This document shows positions 20,008-30,921 of a DNA stretch of 64,000 nt, piece after piece. Within the stretch, counting starts at the first letter, position 1. The number at the start of each line of letters is the position of its first letter. The stretch comes from Paramoeba atlantica. Its lineage: Eukaryota > Discosea. Below the pieces are notes generated by a model. That model was not told the origin of the DNA. It saw only the letters and a program-made list of their open reading frames with translations, and ran no database searches. The stretch spans positions 1 to 64,000 of the forward strand of contig CDRNVI010000103.1 of assembly GCA_977017575.1 (NCBI GenBank), given 5' to 3'. Position numbers and translations under genes: made by a program.

Positions 20008-20068
20008 GCCCCCCCACTTATAGTGCCGCGGTTTTCGACCAAATGGCACTATAAGTGGGGGGGCGTAG
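20008..20068. repeat. Palindrome with ~19 bp arms and C/G-run ends
   Basis: CCCCCCACTTATAGTGCC is followed after ~17 bases by GGCACTATAAGTGGGGGGG. The arms pair almost perfectly. A nearby hairpin GCGCGGCTTCGCGGCGC is at ~20117. Confidence 0.75.
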
Positions 20069-20515
20069 TATGTTTCAGATCGAGGGTGAAAATTTTTCCA
20101 CCTTCAAAAAAAAAGCGCGCGGCTTCGCGGCGCAATTCTTTCTATCATGCGGTTTTGAGTGCCCAAGAGCTGTAAATGGAGTTTCTATTCCACTGCTGGG
20201 TATGAAGTACAGTAGTCGTAAAAGACTACAGTGGTCGTAAAAATGTGAAATAAGATGCCCTACACCCCCGCCAAAAAAGTATTGTAATTTATTAGTATGG
20301 ACCACGAATTTTTGGTCGATATTAATAAATACAATATTTTTTCCATATTATTTCCACGAGTTGCCACTGGCCTCCAAAAAGTTGGACATTATCATATCGG
20401 ATCTGTGCAAACGTATAGTGAAGCATAAAAATAGGAGAGAAATCAATCAGCTTCCCTCGAGATGATCAAGTGGTATTTGTACCACTTCAGAATACTAAGC
20501 GCTGTTTTTACTTAT

Positions 20516-21866
20516 AAAACCCCGCTCACGAATAAGTGACCCCCCCCTTATTTTTAGCACAGGGGGGCGTGGGTGGGTTATCATACCACTTTTTCGTTCA
20601 AAATTTCGAGATCTGTACGTTCCCGCTGTTTTTAGCTCATTTTAAAATTTTAAAATTTAGTCAAAAAAAATAATTGGTTTTTCAACTTTCTTTTCCAAAA
20701 ATGACCAAATCACCATATCGGCTCCCAAAAGGGGGGCTTACGGATAGTGGCAAGGTTCTTCTGAAGATGAGACAGGGAGAAGGTGTTCCGATAAAACAAT
20801 TATCCCGTGATTTTAACGTCTCTAGAAGGATAATCAAAAAATATCTGAACGAAAAAAAATGTAGCGGGGAATACACTTTGAGTCCTGTGACCATTAAAAA
20901 AATCGAATCTCGCAAAAAGAAAATTGAAAAGATATTGGCTCCTCTCGACCCCGCTGGGGTACCAAAATTCAATTCTTCAAGGCGTATAAACGGCCAAATG
21001 TGTAAAAAAGGTATACAAGTTTCGCAAAGCACTGTAAAGCGAGATCTACCATCGCTGGATTACAATTATGCCGCTCGGCCAGTATGCCAAGGGCTTACCG
21101 AACGACAAAAAGCAAAAAATAGTTCAATTTGCTTTGAATTACAAATTGGATACTGCCCGTGTTATTTTTACGGACGAAAAGATATTTGATATCAACGATA
21201 GCAGAAGACACATGTGGGTAAAGCGCGGTCAAAAAGAAGTCCCGCGTCAAAAAGTACGTTGGGCACCAAGATGCCAAGTTTGGGGTGCTGTAGGAGTGGG
21301 GTGGAGGTATTTGGTTATTCTACGAAATGACACATCTATTACAAGTGAGACGTACATAGGAACATTAAAACTGGTAGATTTCCCCCCTAATAGTGTATTT
21401 CAACAGGATGGGGCAACGGCACATACTGCCCGTGCCTCCAAAGAGTATATTGAGAATCGAATGAGTGATGTTCTAAGAAACTGGCCCCCCAACTCGCCCG
21501 ACCTTTCCCCCATAGAAAACGTCTGGTCTATGTTCCAAGAGGCGGTAGACGAACAAACGCCATCGGACAAACCTTCACTTATCCGATGTGTACGTAAAGC
21601 GTGGTCTTCTTTAACTCAAAAAGTGATCGACAAAACAGTATTAAATTTTGATTCTCGACTTAAGGAGTGTATAAGATTGAAGGGCGAAAAAGTGACAAAA
21701 TGGTAATTCCTCTCTAAATTGTTCGTATTCGTTTCTTTTTGTCCCATTTCTTCACACGCAAAGTCTTTGTGTTGAGATCCGCAAAATGCAACAAAAATCA
21801 GCTCAAACGGACATTTGTGCGAAAAAAAAGAAGGGGGTCACTTTTCGTGAGCGGGGGTTTATTAAT
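20516..21866 (+). mobile_element. Tc1/mariner transposon, nearly complete, ~34 bp TIRs
   Basis: The left end AAACCCCGCTCACGAATAAG at ~20517 and the right end near 21866 are inverted repeats ending in a shared CACGAAxAAGTGACCCCC block. TA flanks each side. It encodes one transposase on the plus strand in two overlapping frames. An internally deleted relative sits at 39440-40370. It seems to be one of the youngest elements in the window, since only one break separates it from an intact frame. Confidence 0.85.
20701..21706 (+). pseudogene. Tc1/mariner transposase with one frameshift
   Basis: The HTH part (GKVLLKMRQGEGVPIKQLSR, then DFNVSRRIIKKYL) is in the first frame from ATG 20701. The catalytic part is in the second frame: VIFTDEKIFD, FQQDGATAHTA, and NSPDLSPIENVW. 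I count 35 residues between the second Asp and the Glu. The frames join at the A6 run near 21113-21118, where LTERQKAK must continue into IVQFALNYK. That single slip in a homopolymer could be a true mutation, an assembly error or programmed slippage. The C-terminus GEKVTKW matches the 39.6 kb copy (GEKVKKW). Confidence 0.85.
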
Positions 21867-21869
21867 GTC

Positions 21870-22953
21870 AAATTGTTCATGCTGCGACCTCAGTTGCGTC
21901 CTCACATGGCGCAACGACAGCCACATTCCTAAGGATTTCGCTTTTTTGAGGACCCACGGAATCTTGAAAGACGAAGTATGCCCTCTACACGGAAAGACCG
22001 GTACACCTCACAAGACAAATTCTCTTCTAAGCGTATGCTGGAGTCGAGTCGGAAAGGGAATTTGCCGAAAGAGGCTTTCAAAATTATGGCCGTATTGTTC
22101 AGCAAAACAAAAGAACGCATCTTCTAAGTTCCTCTTTCTAGTAAAATTTTGCCAGCGAATCGAAAACCAGGTCATTGCCTCCCAATACAGTATCAACAAA
22201 AACACTGTGGTCAAGTGGAAAAAGTAAATTTTGCAGGTGGTGGCTAGCTATGTAAAGAAACGAGAAAACTACTTTTCTGAAGTGTGCTGTTGATGAAACG
22301 TACATTTTCACACGAAAATATAATTATGGAAGAAGAGCGCGACAAAAGCCTTTCTGGATGGCAACAGTGACAGGAATCAGCAGAGATGGAAAATGAATAT
22401 ATCTACCATCTGGAAACGGATCAATAATAAGAAAAAAGAAACCTTACAGGGCACCGTAAAAAAGCATACTGTAGACAGTAAAAGAAGCTTAGTCATGACA
22501 GACTGCCTCAAAGCCTACAAAGGATTGAGTGACTACTTGAACCATAAAACCGTAAATCACAGTAGAGAAGGCCGATACCGGTTCGTTACTGAGGATGGGA
22601 TTCATGCAAATAATGCGGAAAGTTGTCATTCGGCAATAAAACGAGCAATACGCAGGCAGGGTCGACTCTCAATGTTACCCGAAGAAGCGGAAAAAACAAT
22701 TTCACTGTACACCTTGTGGTTTAAGAAACCATCCTGGCAACTCCGACGTAAAGCACTCCTGATAGCCCTGAAGGAAGCGAAAGATTTGGATTTGACAGAA
22801 GTTGAAATGTCAAGCGATGAAGAACCAGATTCTGAGTTTATTGTTGGGCAACGCAGCGCCCACAACATGGAGGTTGACGACAATGAATTCTCAAGCGGGT
22901 ATGAAAGTGAAACGATTACTCTAATTGAACGTTTGTTAGACACTTCTCTTTAA
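21870..22953 (+). pseudogene. Merlin/IS1595-type transposase, broken in two or three places
   Basis: Three frame segments follow the family order. The first contains VCPLHGKTGTPHKTNSLLSV and an HTH-like IASQYSINKNTVVKW. The second contains CAVDETYIFTRKYNYGRRAR with the first Asp. The third has VMTDCLKAYKGLSDY with the second Asp and HANNAESCHSAIKRAIRRQG with the third acid. An acidic tail ends the protein. The segments are separated by a stop near 22226 and one near 22393. It abuts the mariner element immediately upstream. Confidence 0.75.
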
Positions 22954-22955
22954 AA

Positions 22956-23952
22956 GCTTGTGAAAGATAGGAAGGATGAGTGCATAAAGGGTGAAAGCGT
23001 AGAAGATACAAATAAGTTTATTGAACTGATGGTACAGACGCCGACTAAATACCGTTCCTAAATACTCTTTATATGATACACATTACTTGGAGCTACCTTT
23101 ATTAATGTCAAAATAGAACTAAAATAAAACAGATTTTTTGACTACAATATAAGTAGTCTGCACCCAAAAAATCAAAGAACTGTTTTCGTTTTCAAATCTA
23201 AAAATTATATTATTTTTGATATTTTTTGGGGTCATCCCAAAAAGGTCTGAAATTTCGAACCTGTCGGACCCCTCCTGCGCGTATCAGGAGGGGGGTCCCA
23301 TCCCCAGGTGGGAGTGGAATGTGTGTAAATATTGAGCAGAAGAATTTTTTCCCTACGAGTGTTTTTCTTACGTGTCTAGCCTATTGCATTACGTTTTTAA
23401 CAACGCGCTTGCGTTTTATTAGTTAATTCCTCTTTGCTATAAATTAATGATGACAACAAGATACTGGAGTCTCTGACTACATTCTGATTGAACGAACTTC
23501 TTTCCCCGACTGAACAGACTTTTTTAAACACTCATCTAAACCCCAGTACAGTTATTTTTTCCATCTTTTATTATTCCCATTTCTACCTGAAGGGTGTTCT
23601 ATTTTCCACTAATTTTTCCCTTTTTTAAAAACTATCTAAAACGTTGCACACTAAGAAATTCGGAAATTTTTGAGAACACTGGTGAGTCTCTAGTTCGCCA
23701 TTTTTCGTCGCAAAAAAATACTCACAGCGACTCACAGCGATCTACAGGTACTCAAAGTTTCTGCTATTCCATACAGAATTGCACTCAGTGTTCTAGACTT
23801 CTTGTTCAAAAGTTATTTGCTGTAAAAATAGAATTTACCTTCTCTAAATCTTTTTCTAGAAGATTTTCTTATTTATAAGTAATGTCGGTGTGCTAGCAGC
23901 TTCGTTAAAAAGCGGTGGTTGTTGGTAAACGGGCTACGCAAATTGCTTTCCA
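22956..23952. other. Gene-free stretch with repeat remnants
   Basis: Contains a CGGACCCCTCCTGCGCGTATCAGG segment near 23268, vaguely like the repeat at 47.4 kb. Near 23700-23760 are CTCACAGCGA repeats similar to those at 25505-25560. Nothing codes convincingly. Confidence 0.4.
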
Positions 23953-24759
23953 CTAACGACGCCGTGTATGGCCCGCTCGCGCGGGCCCTCGCCATACCTC
24001 TCCCCTTCGGCTTCGCAAATTGTTTCCCACTAACAGAAACGTTTCATTAGTGACCGTCTCATTCTCCGCAAACTCATGAAAGCAGTGAACCTTGGTAACC
24101 CCCCATTCAAGGCTCACCGCCATCCAAATATGAACCCCCTTTCCTCCGAAATATTTCTCAACATCTTTTGGTACCTCAAGGGGTTCATCTGACCTTTTGC
24201 AAATGTACCAAATATTGCGTGAGTGGTACCCGCATTTAAAAATCTTTTCATCCGTCCACAGAATACGGGCGTATTGAAAAGGGGTGAACCTCTCCAAACG
24301 ATTTGCCAACTCCAGGCGGTCGAATTTGTGATGAGGCGTGAGATGAGGAACTTTCCTCATTTTTCTGCTTATGTACCCGCTCCTTTTCAGTGATCTTTTC
24401 ACAGACGAAAGAGAGCATGGGTACTTGGTTTGATCGATCTGGCGGTGAACCCACCTCCAAGATGGACAGCCAATGGGACTACGTTGATTTTCTTCATCTA
24501 CAATAGATTCTAAGATTATTCGAAACTCTTCATTATCACTCGCATTCTTACGTATGTATTTTATACGTTCTAACCCTCCTGTCTCCCGGTGGCGTTTAAC
24601 CCATCGAGAGACAGTTGCTTCACTGCATTTCATAAGAGCAGCAGTGTCTGTAATCGAACGTCCCTGGTTTTGTACCTCATGGACGCAAATTACACGTGTT
24701 TCATAAGTGATTTGTTGCGTCGAGAGGGTGCGCCTCTGGCGGAGAAGTGTTTTCGGCAT
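23953..24759 (-). pseudogene. Tc1/mariner transposase, C-terminally truncated
   Basis: From ATG 24759 the frame is open for about 245 family-like residues. The HTH part contains SITDTAALMKCSEATVSRW and a second HTH contains SSVKRSLKRSGYISRKM. The first catalytic Asp is in ILWTDEKIFKCG. It stops matching after VTNETFLL, before the second Asp and the Glu, because a short repeat (the ~CGCAAATTG..TTCCCACTAAC unit, present twice near 23940 and 24005) replaces the end. It is more similar in layout to the element at 1-1585 than to the one at 20.5 kb. It cannot be an active enzyme. Confidence 0.8.
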
Positions 24760-24954
24760 AAAAGATGTGTTAGAAAGAGTTAACTGGTATTTTATTCATA
24801 GATTAATGGGCTAAAATGATAAAAAATGATAAAAATCCGATTTTTTGCAGAATTTTCAGGTAAAAAATTCAGTAAAATTTTATCATGACGTCATATCATC
24901 TTCAGGGGCGGCAACAATGGTGCCAGTAGTCTTAAAATTTCGAGATCTGTTGAA

Positions 24955-25027
24955 TGCCGAAGGAATTAGGTCAAAAGCTCGCACAGTACAAATTTTAGAC
25001 CCCCCACCTTTTTCGTGACCCCCCTGT
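24955..25027. repeat. End of the CAGGGGG TIR family
   Basis: GCACAGTACAAATTTTAGAC and the end CGTGACCCCCCTGTATA resemble the right arm of the 9074-9839 element. It directly abuts the MITE that starts at 25028. Confidence 0.45.
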
Positions 25028-25392
25028 ATACTGTACCCCCCCTACTTGTTTGTCACTACTTTTCGCGAAAAGGTGACAGATAACTAGGCGGACCAGTGTG
25101 CGACAGATAACTAGGGAGGGGGTCTGTCACAAAAAAAAGGCAGAGCATGGAATTACAGAAACGGTTTTATAATAGCATACGCACGACCATTCGCTTGAAA
25201 CACAAAAAAGAAAAATATAAGTTTCATTTTATGATTTTTTTTGTCAAAATGTATTTTACCTATTTTTAAAAAGTGACAGATAACTAGGGGGGGTAGTCGA
25301 CGAAAAAAAATTTAGAAGTGCCAAAAAGTGACAGATAAGTAAGGGGGGGGGGGGGGGGTGACGTGTGACAGATAACTAGGGGGGGTACAGTA
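25028..25392. mobile_element. MITE with TACTGTACCCCCC ends and repeated GTGACAGATAACTAGG
   Basis: The left end TACTGTACCCCCCCTACTTG and the right end CTAGGGGGGGTACAGTA are inverted repeats (about 28 bases with few mismatches). The 16-base motif GTGACAGATAACTAGG or a close variant occurs five more times inside (near 25075, 25108, 25272, 25330, 25367). A G-run of 16 or so bases is at ~25347. No coding capacity. Confidence 0.75.
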
Positions 25393-25399
25393 ATTACAA

Positions 25400-26600
25400 T
25401 CATTTATGCAACTCCCAGTAGTCGGTTTACTTTCCCCTAAGCCATTAAGCATGACCAATCTTTTGAAATGCCTCTTCCAGTCTTTCGTGGTTTTCCGACG
25501 AAAAAAAATACTCACAGCTACTCACAGCGAATCACAGCAGCCCACAGTGATTCACAGAAACCCGCACATATCTACAGATACTAACTACAGACTCACCACT
25601 GTACAACTAGTCCCATGTGCAAGTCAGAGCACAGATGCACAAGGATGATTGAGCACGACGATGATCAGTCTTCATACCATGTGCGTTTAAGTCTAGAACG
25701 ATGTACACGTCTGAGCTCGTTGTACTGTAGCGTGAGATCCCGGCCGATATTCAAATTCACGTGCAGAGTCGTCGTACAACTGCTGTATACTGCGTGTAGT
25801 TAACTGGTGAACTTCTGGAGTAATCAAACCGCGCGGATGAGAATCCAGGAATACTTTTCACGCCCCTTTAGGACGACGGCGAAAACGACTTGTTTGCATT
25901 CAGCAGTGTGATTCTGGCATGTGATCATGATATGATTATGTGTGGAATTTATGCTTTAATGACACTGCTTTATTGGCCCAAGTGCTGCGTGTATGTTCTC
26001 CATGTTCAGGAAGACGGGGAAAGGAACTTTCGCCCAATTTTGGTATTGATTAGTACACTGATTCTGATTATTCTTTTTGTATGTTATTTTAGAGTACGAC
26101 AGGCGCGTACCCTACTTGGTGGTTGCTCTGCTTTCGGGCCTCCTTTGAACCGTGGCCATGTTGCCCGCAAAGATTGAGCATAAGCTTCTCTAGAGATTCC
26201 GCCGACACAAATGCTCCTTCGTGTGCCAGTCGATGACAGAGTAGCGCTCCACCACGCCGTCAAGACAAAGACAACACTGTCAGATAAGTGCCGCCGTCTT
26301 GAAGATTGTGTACTGGAGTTGAGGGAGATTCATCAACAGCTTTGCATAATACACTGCCTCCGGCTTCTCCCCTATAGCCAGTCGAACTTTGTTTTTGATA
26401 CCTGGGGTCATCCAGGGTTCGATGGTTAATCCCCCCTGCGAGAGGCACTCGTGCAGCTGACAGCCGCAGTGAGGGTCTTCACGCGTGCCGATTACCTCAG
26501 CGAAAGCTTTTTTCATATCTTGTCTATGACGTTCCTGTCGGTCTTCTTTGCCGCTGTTCAGGATCGCAGCTACTTTCTCTGGGCGATACTGCTCGCATTC
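25400..26600. other. Gene-free stretch, CTCACAGC repeats and unresolved relic
   Basis: ACTCACAGC-type units recur at 25508-25560. Around 26260-26520 the minus strand has a short open stretch with PWMTPGIKNKVR, which I could not assign. A hydrophobic plus-strand frame at 25890-26177 lacks any family signal. Confidence 0.3.
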
Positions 26601-26602
26601 GG

Positions 26603-26655
26603 ATAGGCTATCGTCCTATAAGGCTATCGTCCTATAAGGCTATCGTCCTGTAAGT
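26603..26655. repeat. Tandem repeat, 18-base unit, three copies
   Basis: The unit AGGCTATCGTCCTATA is repeated three times in a row, the last copy with one change (CCTGTA). Confidence 0.85.
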
Positions 26656-26824
26656 CCGACAGCAGAGTGAGGCCCATGCGCTTCATGGAACAACGTTCCA
26701 CAAAAGAGAGAATTGTGTGTAGTCTGTAGTTATTTTTGCAGTTCTGGACCCTGGGATAACTTCCGGAAGGGTGTCTACCATAATTGCAAAGACAGAGTAG
26801 ATTACACTACTAAGTAGTGTTAAA

Positions 26825-26893
26825 AGTACTTACAGCTCAAGTAAGTCCTACAGCTCAAGTACTTACAGCTCAAGTAAGTACTACAGCTCAAGT
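26825..26893. repeat. Short interspersed repeat TACAGCTCAAGTA, four copies
   Basis: TACAGCTCAAGTA occurs four times within 70 bases, separated by AGTCC or AGTAC spacers. Confidence 0.8.
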
Positions 26894-26988
26894 AAAAACT
26901 GGTACTCCTCCGGCATAGAGTAGAAAGAACCCGTACTCTGGGCGGGAGGTAAGAACGATTCTTTCTCTGAGGACGCCAACTAGACTCA

Positions 26989-27177
26989 CTTCCCGCTGGT
27001 AAACGCAGTCAACTCTAGCCCTGCAAGGTACAGGCCTAGGTCAAACGCATCCCCCTCCCCCGTTTTTGAGCGAAACAATAAACAAGCCATAACCCCATCA
27101 GCTTTCCACGTGCGGGGGTATGTGGCCCCGGGACCATTTAACAGGGTTGGAGTTCGCTGCGTACACCAGCGGGAAGT
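26989..27177. repeat. Inverted repeat with ~20 bp arms
   Basis: ACTTCCCGCTGGTAAACGCAG at the left is answered by CTGCGTACACCAGCGGGAAGT at the right, ~150 bases apart. The interior is unremarkable. This may be another small TIR element. Confidence 0.6.
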
Positions 27178-27179
27178 AC

Positions 27180-27693
27180 ATGGATATGGGGCGTAGAGCA
27201 GTCAATCGTAAATAGAATTAGCAGTGACACCAGTTACTCTCCAAAAAAAAGGAATTCGTGTAAGCTTTTACGCTGCAGGTTCTGAAATATTTTGAGAAGC
27301 AATCAAACAATGAAAAAGAAGTTGACGTGTTTCCTCCCGAGAAAGTTTAATCGTTTCTCTGCGTGCTGAGGGTCAAACAACTCCGAGATTTGTAGTGTAG
27401 ATCGGCTCTATTGAAAGAAACTTTATGTTTCGGTTGCTTTCTCTAGGGTCTCGACAAGGCTTTTTAGTGGAGTAGATTTTTGAATTGATTAATTTAGATT
27501 CTTTCTCGGTAAATCAATTTGTAGAGACTAAGAGTTTACTGGAGCGGTACCTATAAATTTACAATGACCGCAATATCTTTTTTTGTCACAATAACATTTC
27601 GCTCATTTGTTGATTTTATAAGGAAGCATTTGGAAATTTAATGAGCAGTTTTTCTTCGTGCACTTCTTGAATTATCGAACGTTTGTTTTGACT
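27180..27693. other. AT-rich upstream region of LRR gene
   Basis: No gene or clear repeat seen; the last 100 bases are the likely 5' leader of the LRR gene. Confidence 0.35.
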
Positions 27694-28395
27694 ATGAATC
27701 GCTCTTGCATTTCTCGTCCTGGAAAGACACGCGGAGTAGGAATGCCACAAGAGTATGAACTCGCACAGTTTACGCGCAGCATGCTTAATCTACACAACTC
27801 ATGGAATACAAGCACAACGGCTTGTAATTGGAGTGGAGTAAAATGTGACAAAGACGAGCGTATTATCAAACTTAAGTGGTATGAACGTCGCATTTCTGGG
27901 AAGGCATGCTGGGAATATTTGCCGTCGCATTTAAAGGATGTAGATGTCTCCTCCAACCAACTAGAAGGGTCACTTGATCTGACTTGTCTCCCTTCGGGAC
28001 TAGAACGATTTGATGTAAGTAAAAACGGACTTTCTGGATCTGTTACTCTTCATGCTCTGCCCCCTCAGTTACAAGTGATCGATCTCTCGGACAATCGCTT
28101 TTCTTCTGATATTGATCTCACTAATCTTCCACCCGAGCTATATTTCTTTGGTATTTCGAATAACAGGTGCACTGGATCATTAAATTTCGATGGCATTCCA
28201 GAAAAACTTATTGTTTTATATTTGGATGGAAACGACTTCGACACAGAAATCGATTTTTCGCGATTTCCTACTACTCTCAAAAGCCTATATATACAGAATA
28301 ATCCTAAGGTTAGGGGTTCCGTTTCAGAAAGCGTGATATCATCTTTTAAACGATATGACTGGAAAGGAACTGGAATTGAAAAAGTAACTTATTAA
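27694..28395 (+). CDS. LRR family protein, intact, 233 aa
   Basis: The start at 27694 (MNRSCISRPGKTRG) is favoured over 27658 because paralogues start a similar distance before the cap. The cap is MPQEYELAQFTRSML, then NSWNTSTTACNWSGVKC, all family motifs. Five to six repeats follow, such as LPPQLQVIDLSDNRFSSDI and LPPELYFFGISNNRCTGSL. The tail (KGTGIEKVTY) is short. Its cap is most like that of the pseudogene at 17205. No signal peptide or anchor is seen. Confidence 0.8.
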   Translation: MNRSCISRPGKTRGVGMPQEYELAQFTRSMLNLHNSWNTSTTACNWSGVKCDKDERIIKLKWYERRISGKACWEYLPSHLKDVDVSSNQLEGSLDLTCLPSGLERFDVSKNGLSGSVTLHALPPQLQVIDLSDNRFSSDIDLTNLPPELYFFGISNNRCTGSLNFDGIPEKLIVLYLDGNDFDTEIDFSRFPTTLKSLYIQNNPKVRGSVSESVISSFKRYDWKGTGIEKVTY

Positions 28396-28559
28396 CCCAT
28401 ATAAAATGGTACTAATAACTTATTAGTAATAAGTTTTCTCTGTAGGAAATTTTTAGATGGGCTACCGGCAGCATAATTTTACAGCATTTATATTGCTCGG
28501 AAAAAGGAATGAAAAAATCCTTTTCTAGCAAAATGTTTTTTTAAAAATGTTGTTACATA

Positions 28560-28850
28560 AAGATGGGCGACATACAGCAAAAGGGGAATAATCTCTCTTT
28601 TTTCCATGCAACGTGATAGCTCACAAAACGCTTTGCACAATTCCCCATACGTGCCTGCATCCTATGCAGGCCAGTGGAGAACGGAAATACCTGCATCACG
28701 GAACGTGGCAAGCGTCTTGTTATGGGCCTGGCAGTTGTCGGTGGCACTCGTGGCCGCTGGTTGTCGCTTTAGATATTGAAGAAAGCCCCGTGGCTTACGG
28801 CAGAAACGGAAATTAAGGAAATTTAAAAATAACAAAACTTTAATTAGCCT
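28560..28850 (-). pseudogene. Tc1/mariner transposase scrap
   Basis: On the minus strand FLQYLKRQPAATSATDNCQAHN is the region of the second catalytic Asp, followed by LATFRDAGISVLHWPA. This is the stretch that normally runs into SPDLNPIE, but here a stop follows. Confidence 0.65.
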
Positions 28851-28859
28851 CATAATAGG

Positions 28860-29513
28860 CTAATTAAATTAATTAAAACGACGAGAAGAAGTGACGAGCT
28901 GTATTTTTCCGAACCATAATCGCATTGTCTAGTTGTCGGTGCAACTCATATGCATTGTGATCAGTGCTGCGATGACCCCGTATGTATTCACCAAACCAAT
29001 CTTCTTCATGAGATGGGTGTGGGAACCACAAGGTCGGTCATTCGGAACAGGACCCGCGGCAGGAATTTGGCTACTTCCCATTCCTGGTGTGGGGACAGAA
29101 AAAGGTTTCCTCGACGTGCCCGATCGGTGTCTTTGTTTGAAATTTACTCATATGGTGGAAGAAACACAAAAAAAGAGAAGCTTTCGGAAACCTGAACATT
29201 CGAAATTCAAGAGGAAAAGTACGAAGTGCAATGCAACGTGCAAACAAAACTCAATTTTTTTATTTTAAATTAAGTGCATTGCATTATTGAGAGCATTGTA
29301 TTATTTTTGACAAGTCTTATTCCTTCAATGGAGAATTATCATCCCGCTAATTTAAAATTAAATCTTCATTCAAATCCGTTCAAGACACTTTCGAATTGAA
29401 ACCTTTTACTCACGATTGAGGCCAAATTTCCATCCTCATGATCATGAACGTAGTCTGTCTTTTCATACGGCGATTATTCGATCCTTTTTTGTTACTTACG
29501 TAGTGTTTTTCAC
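28860..29513. other. Gene-free stretch
   Basis: AT-rich. The small open frame at 28933-29268 has no family signal. Imperfect repeats of GCATTG occur near 29225-29300. Confidence 0.3.
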
Positions 29514-30538
29514 ATGCAAATCCCATTCCTCCGCGGCAAGCATTGTCCCGATGCCCTCCTTACGTCCTCACAACGTATTCTCCAGCGCTTTCTCCCCCAC
29601 ACCACCTTTGCTCCCATTCTCCCCTACCCCTCTCTCCAACCCACCCCATCCCGCGACATTTCCCATTTCGTCGGCGCAGGCTTCACCACCGAGGACAACC
29701 TCCTCCCCCCTGAGCCTCCAAAAATACGACCCCAAACGACCACCCCCCCGTCCCCGAAACCCCCAGCCCCTCCCCTTTCTCCCTCCCCGTTTTCCACACC
29801 GCCCACACCTCCCCCCCCCTCTCCCTTCTCCCCCCCCTCTACCCCGACCTCTCCCCCCTCTCCCTGCTCCGCAGTCTCACCCCCGACCCCTTCCCCCGAT
29901 GTCACCTCCGCTACAAGGACCGCCTCGACCTGTTCCCCCCCCAGGGCGTCGACACCGCTGCCGTGGAGAACCACCTGATTTCATGTTTCAACCAAACTTG
30001 TAACCTTCTTTCTATTATAATAAAAAAACAAGAGTTAAAAAAAATAACAATGGTAAGAAATGAAATGACCCGATCCCGCGGGCTCAATGCGTTGTTTGTC
30101 GCAACGGTGCAGAAACACGTGAGGGGGGAGTGCCCCGCGGTGGGGGTGGAGCTGGGGAGCCCGACGGAGGTGAACAACACGCTGGTGATGTTCCCCGAGA
30201 GGCTGGGGTTGGTGGTGCTGAACGATGTGGGGCGCTCAGCGGTGACGGAGAGACTGGTGGGGGGGCTTGCGGGGGGCGTGGGGTCGGGGTTTACGACGTT
30301 TTACGGGGAGAGGACGGGGGTGGAGGCGTATGTGGCGTCCACGAATGAGGAGGCGAACCCGGTGGGGCTGCTGCTGGCGGTGGGCCGGTATTGGGAGAAG
30401 ACGGGGCATGAGAAAGAGGCCCGGGAGTTGGTCGCTCAGCTTCGGGAACGACTGGGTACGAAAGCGACACGACCGAAAGGTTGGGGTGGGGATGTAGACA
30501 TCGGTGCGTTTAATTCACAGATGTGTGTGCGGCATTAG
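29514..30538 (+). CDS. Unidentified GC-rich gene, apparently frameshifted near 29700-29715
   Basis: Two open segments show the high third-position GC typical of the neighbours. The first (from ATG 29514, MQIPFLRGKHCPDALLTSSQ) runs to about TTEDNLLPP. The second is open from 29714 in another frame and includes LPVFHTAHTSPPLSLLP, CHLRYKDRLDLFPPQGVD and VGVELGSPTEVNNTLV. It then reads VVLNDVGRSAVTERLVGG and GFTTFYGERTGVEAYVAST, and ends ELVAQLRERLG plus a tail. The join falls in a C6 run beside an A5 run, so a one-base error or mutation is likely. Around 29990-30055 an abrupt AT-rich patch encodes FNQTCNLLSIIIKKQELKKI. I do not recognise the family. Two genes instead of one is possible, with the second starting at ATG 30050. 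Confidence 0.5.
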
Positions 30539-30921
30539 AAAAGGAGCGCACGAATTTTGAAATTTTGATGCCATAAACGAGGAAATGGGTTAGAAAGCTA
30601 CAAATAGATATGCTATAGAGGTATGACCTTTGTTGAACACGGTGAACCAAGATATTATTTGTCTCTGAACCTCCTCTTTTTGTTGTACACCTATTTTCAT
30701 GAGTTTAAAATAGAAGGCTTAAAATCATACAAATTGGAAAGAAATTTACTTGTATAAAATAACGGTAACCTTTAGTCAAAAACTTATAAAGTTGAGACCT
30801 GCATTTTTTCGCTTGCAAAACTTCGAGCAATAACGCAATTCATCCCAGCTTGAAAACTCAAATTTCTTTCCCCTTTCCTTTTATTATTTTTTCCTCTTTT
30901 TATTCTACTCCTCCTTATCCC
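30539..30921. other. Intergenic, with pyrimidine-rich leader
   Basis: AT-rich, no gene. The last ~70 bases before 30922 are pyrimidine-rich. Confidence 0.4.

Larger units (their letters stand above)
19121..20515. other. Repeat-rich spacer, no gene
   Basis: Holds two G/C-run inverted-repeat elements (19736-19918, 19999-20068) and AT-rich filler. Short open frames here are not supported by any motif. Confidence 0.45.

Noticed and set aside
23690-25560. ACTCACAGC repeats at ~23720 and ~25510 considered as a CRISPR-like array
   Set aside because: Units are short, irregular and without equal spacers; a eukaryotic context also argues against it.
25890-26177. 95-residue hydrophobic plus-strand frame
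   Set aside because: No family signal, no leader, and it lies in repeat-rich DNA; likely chance.
26260-26520. Minus-strand stretch with PWMTPGIKNKVR, resembling the region after LINE endonuclease domains
   Set aside because: Only about 80 residues are open, and no reverse transcriptase motif or second domain lies nearby. Not enough to name a retroelement.
28933-29268. 111-residue plus-strand frame with hydrophobic start
   Set aside because: No recognisable domain. The reverse strand is equally protein-like in parts (ELHRQLDNAIMVRKN), so the region is probably a decayed element.
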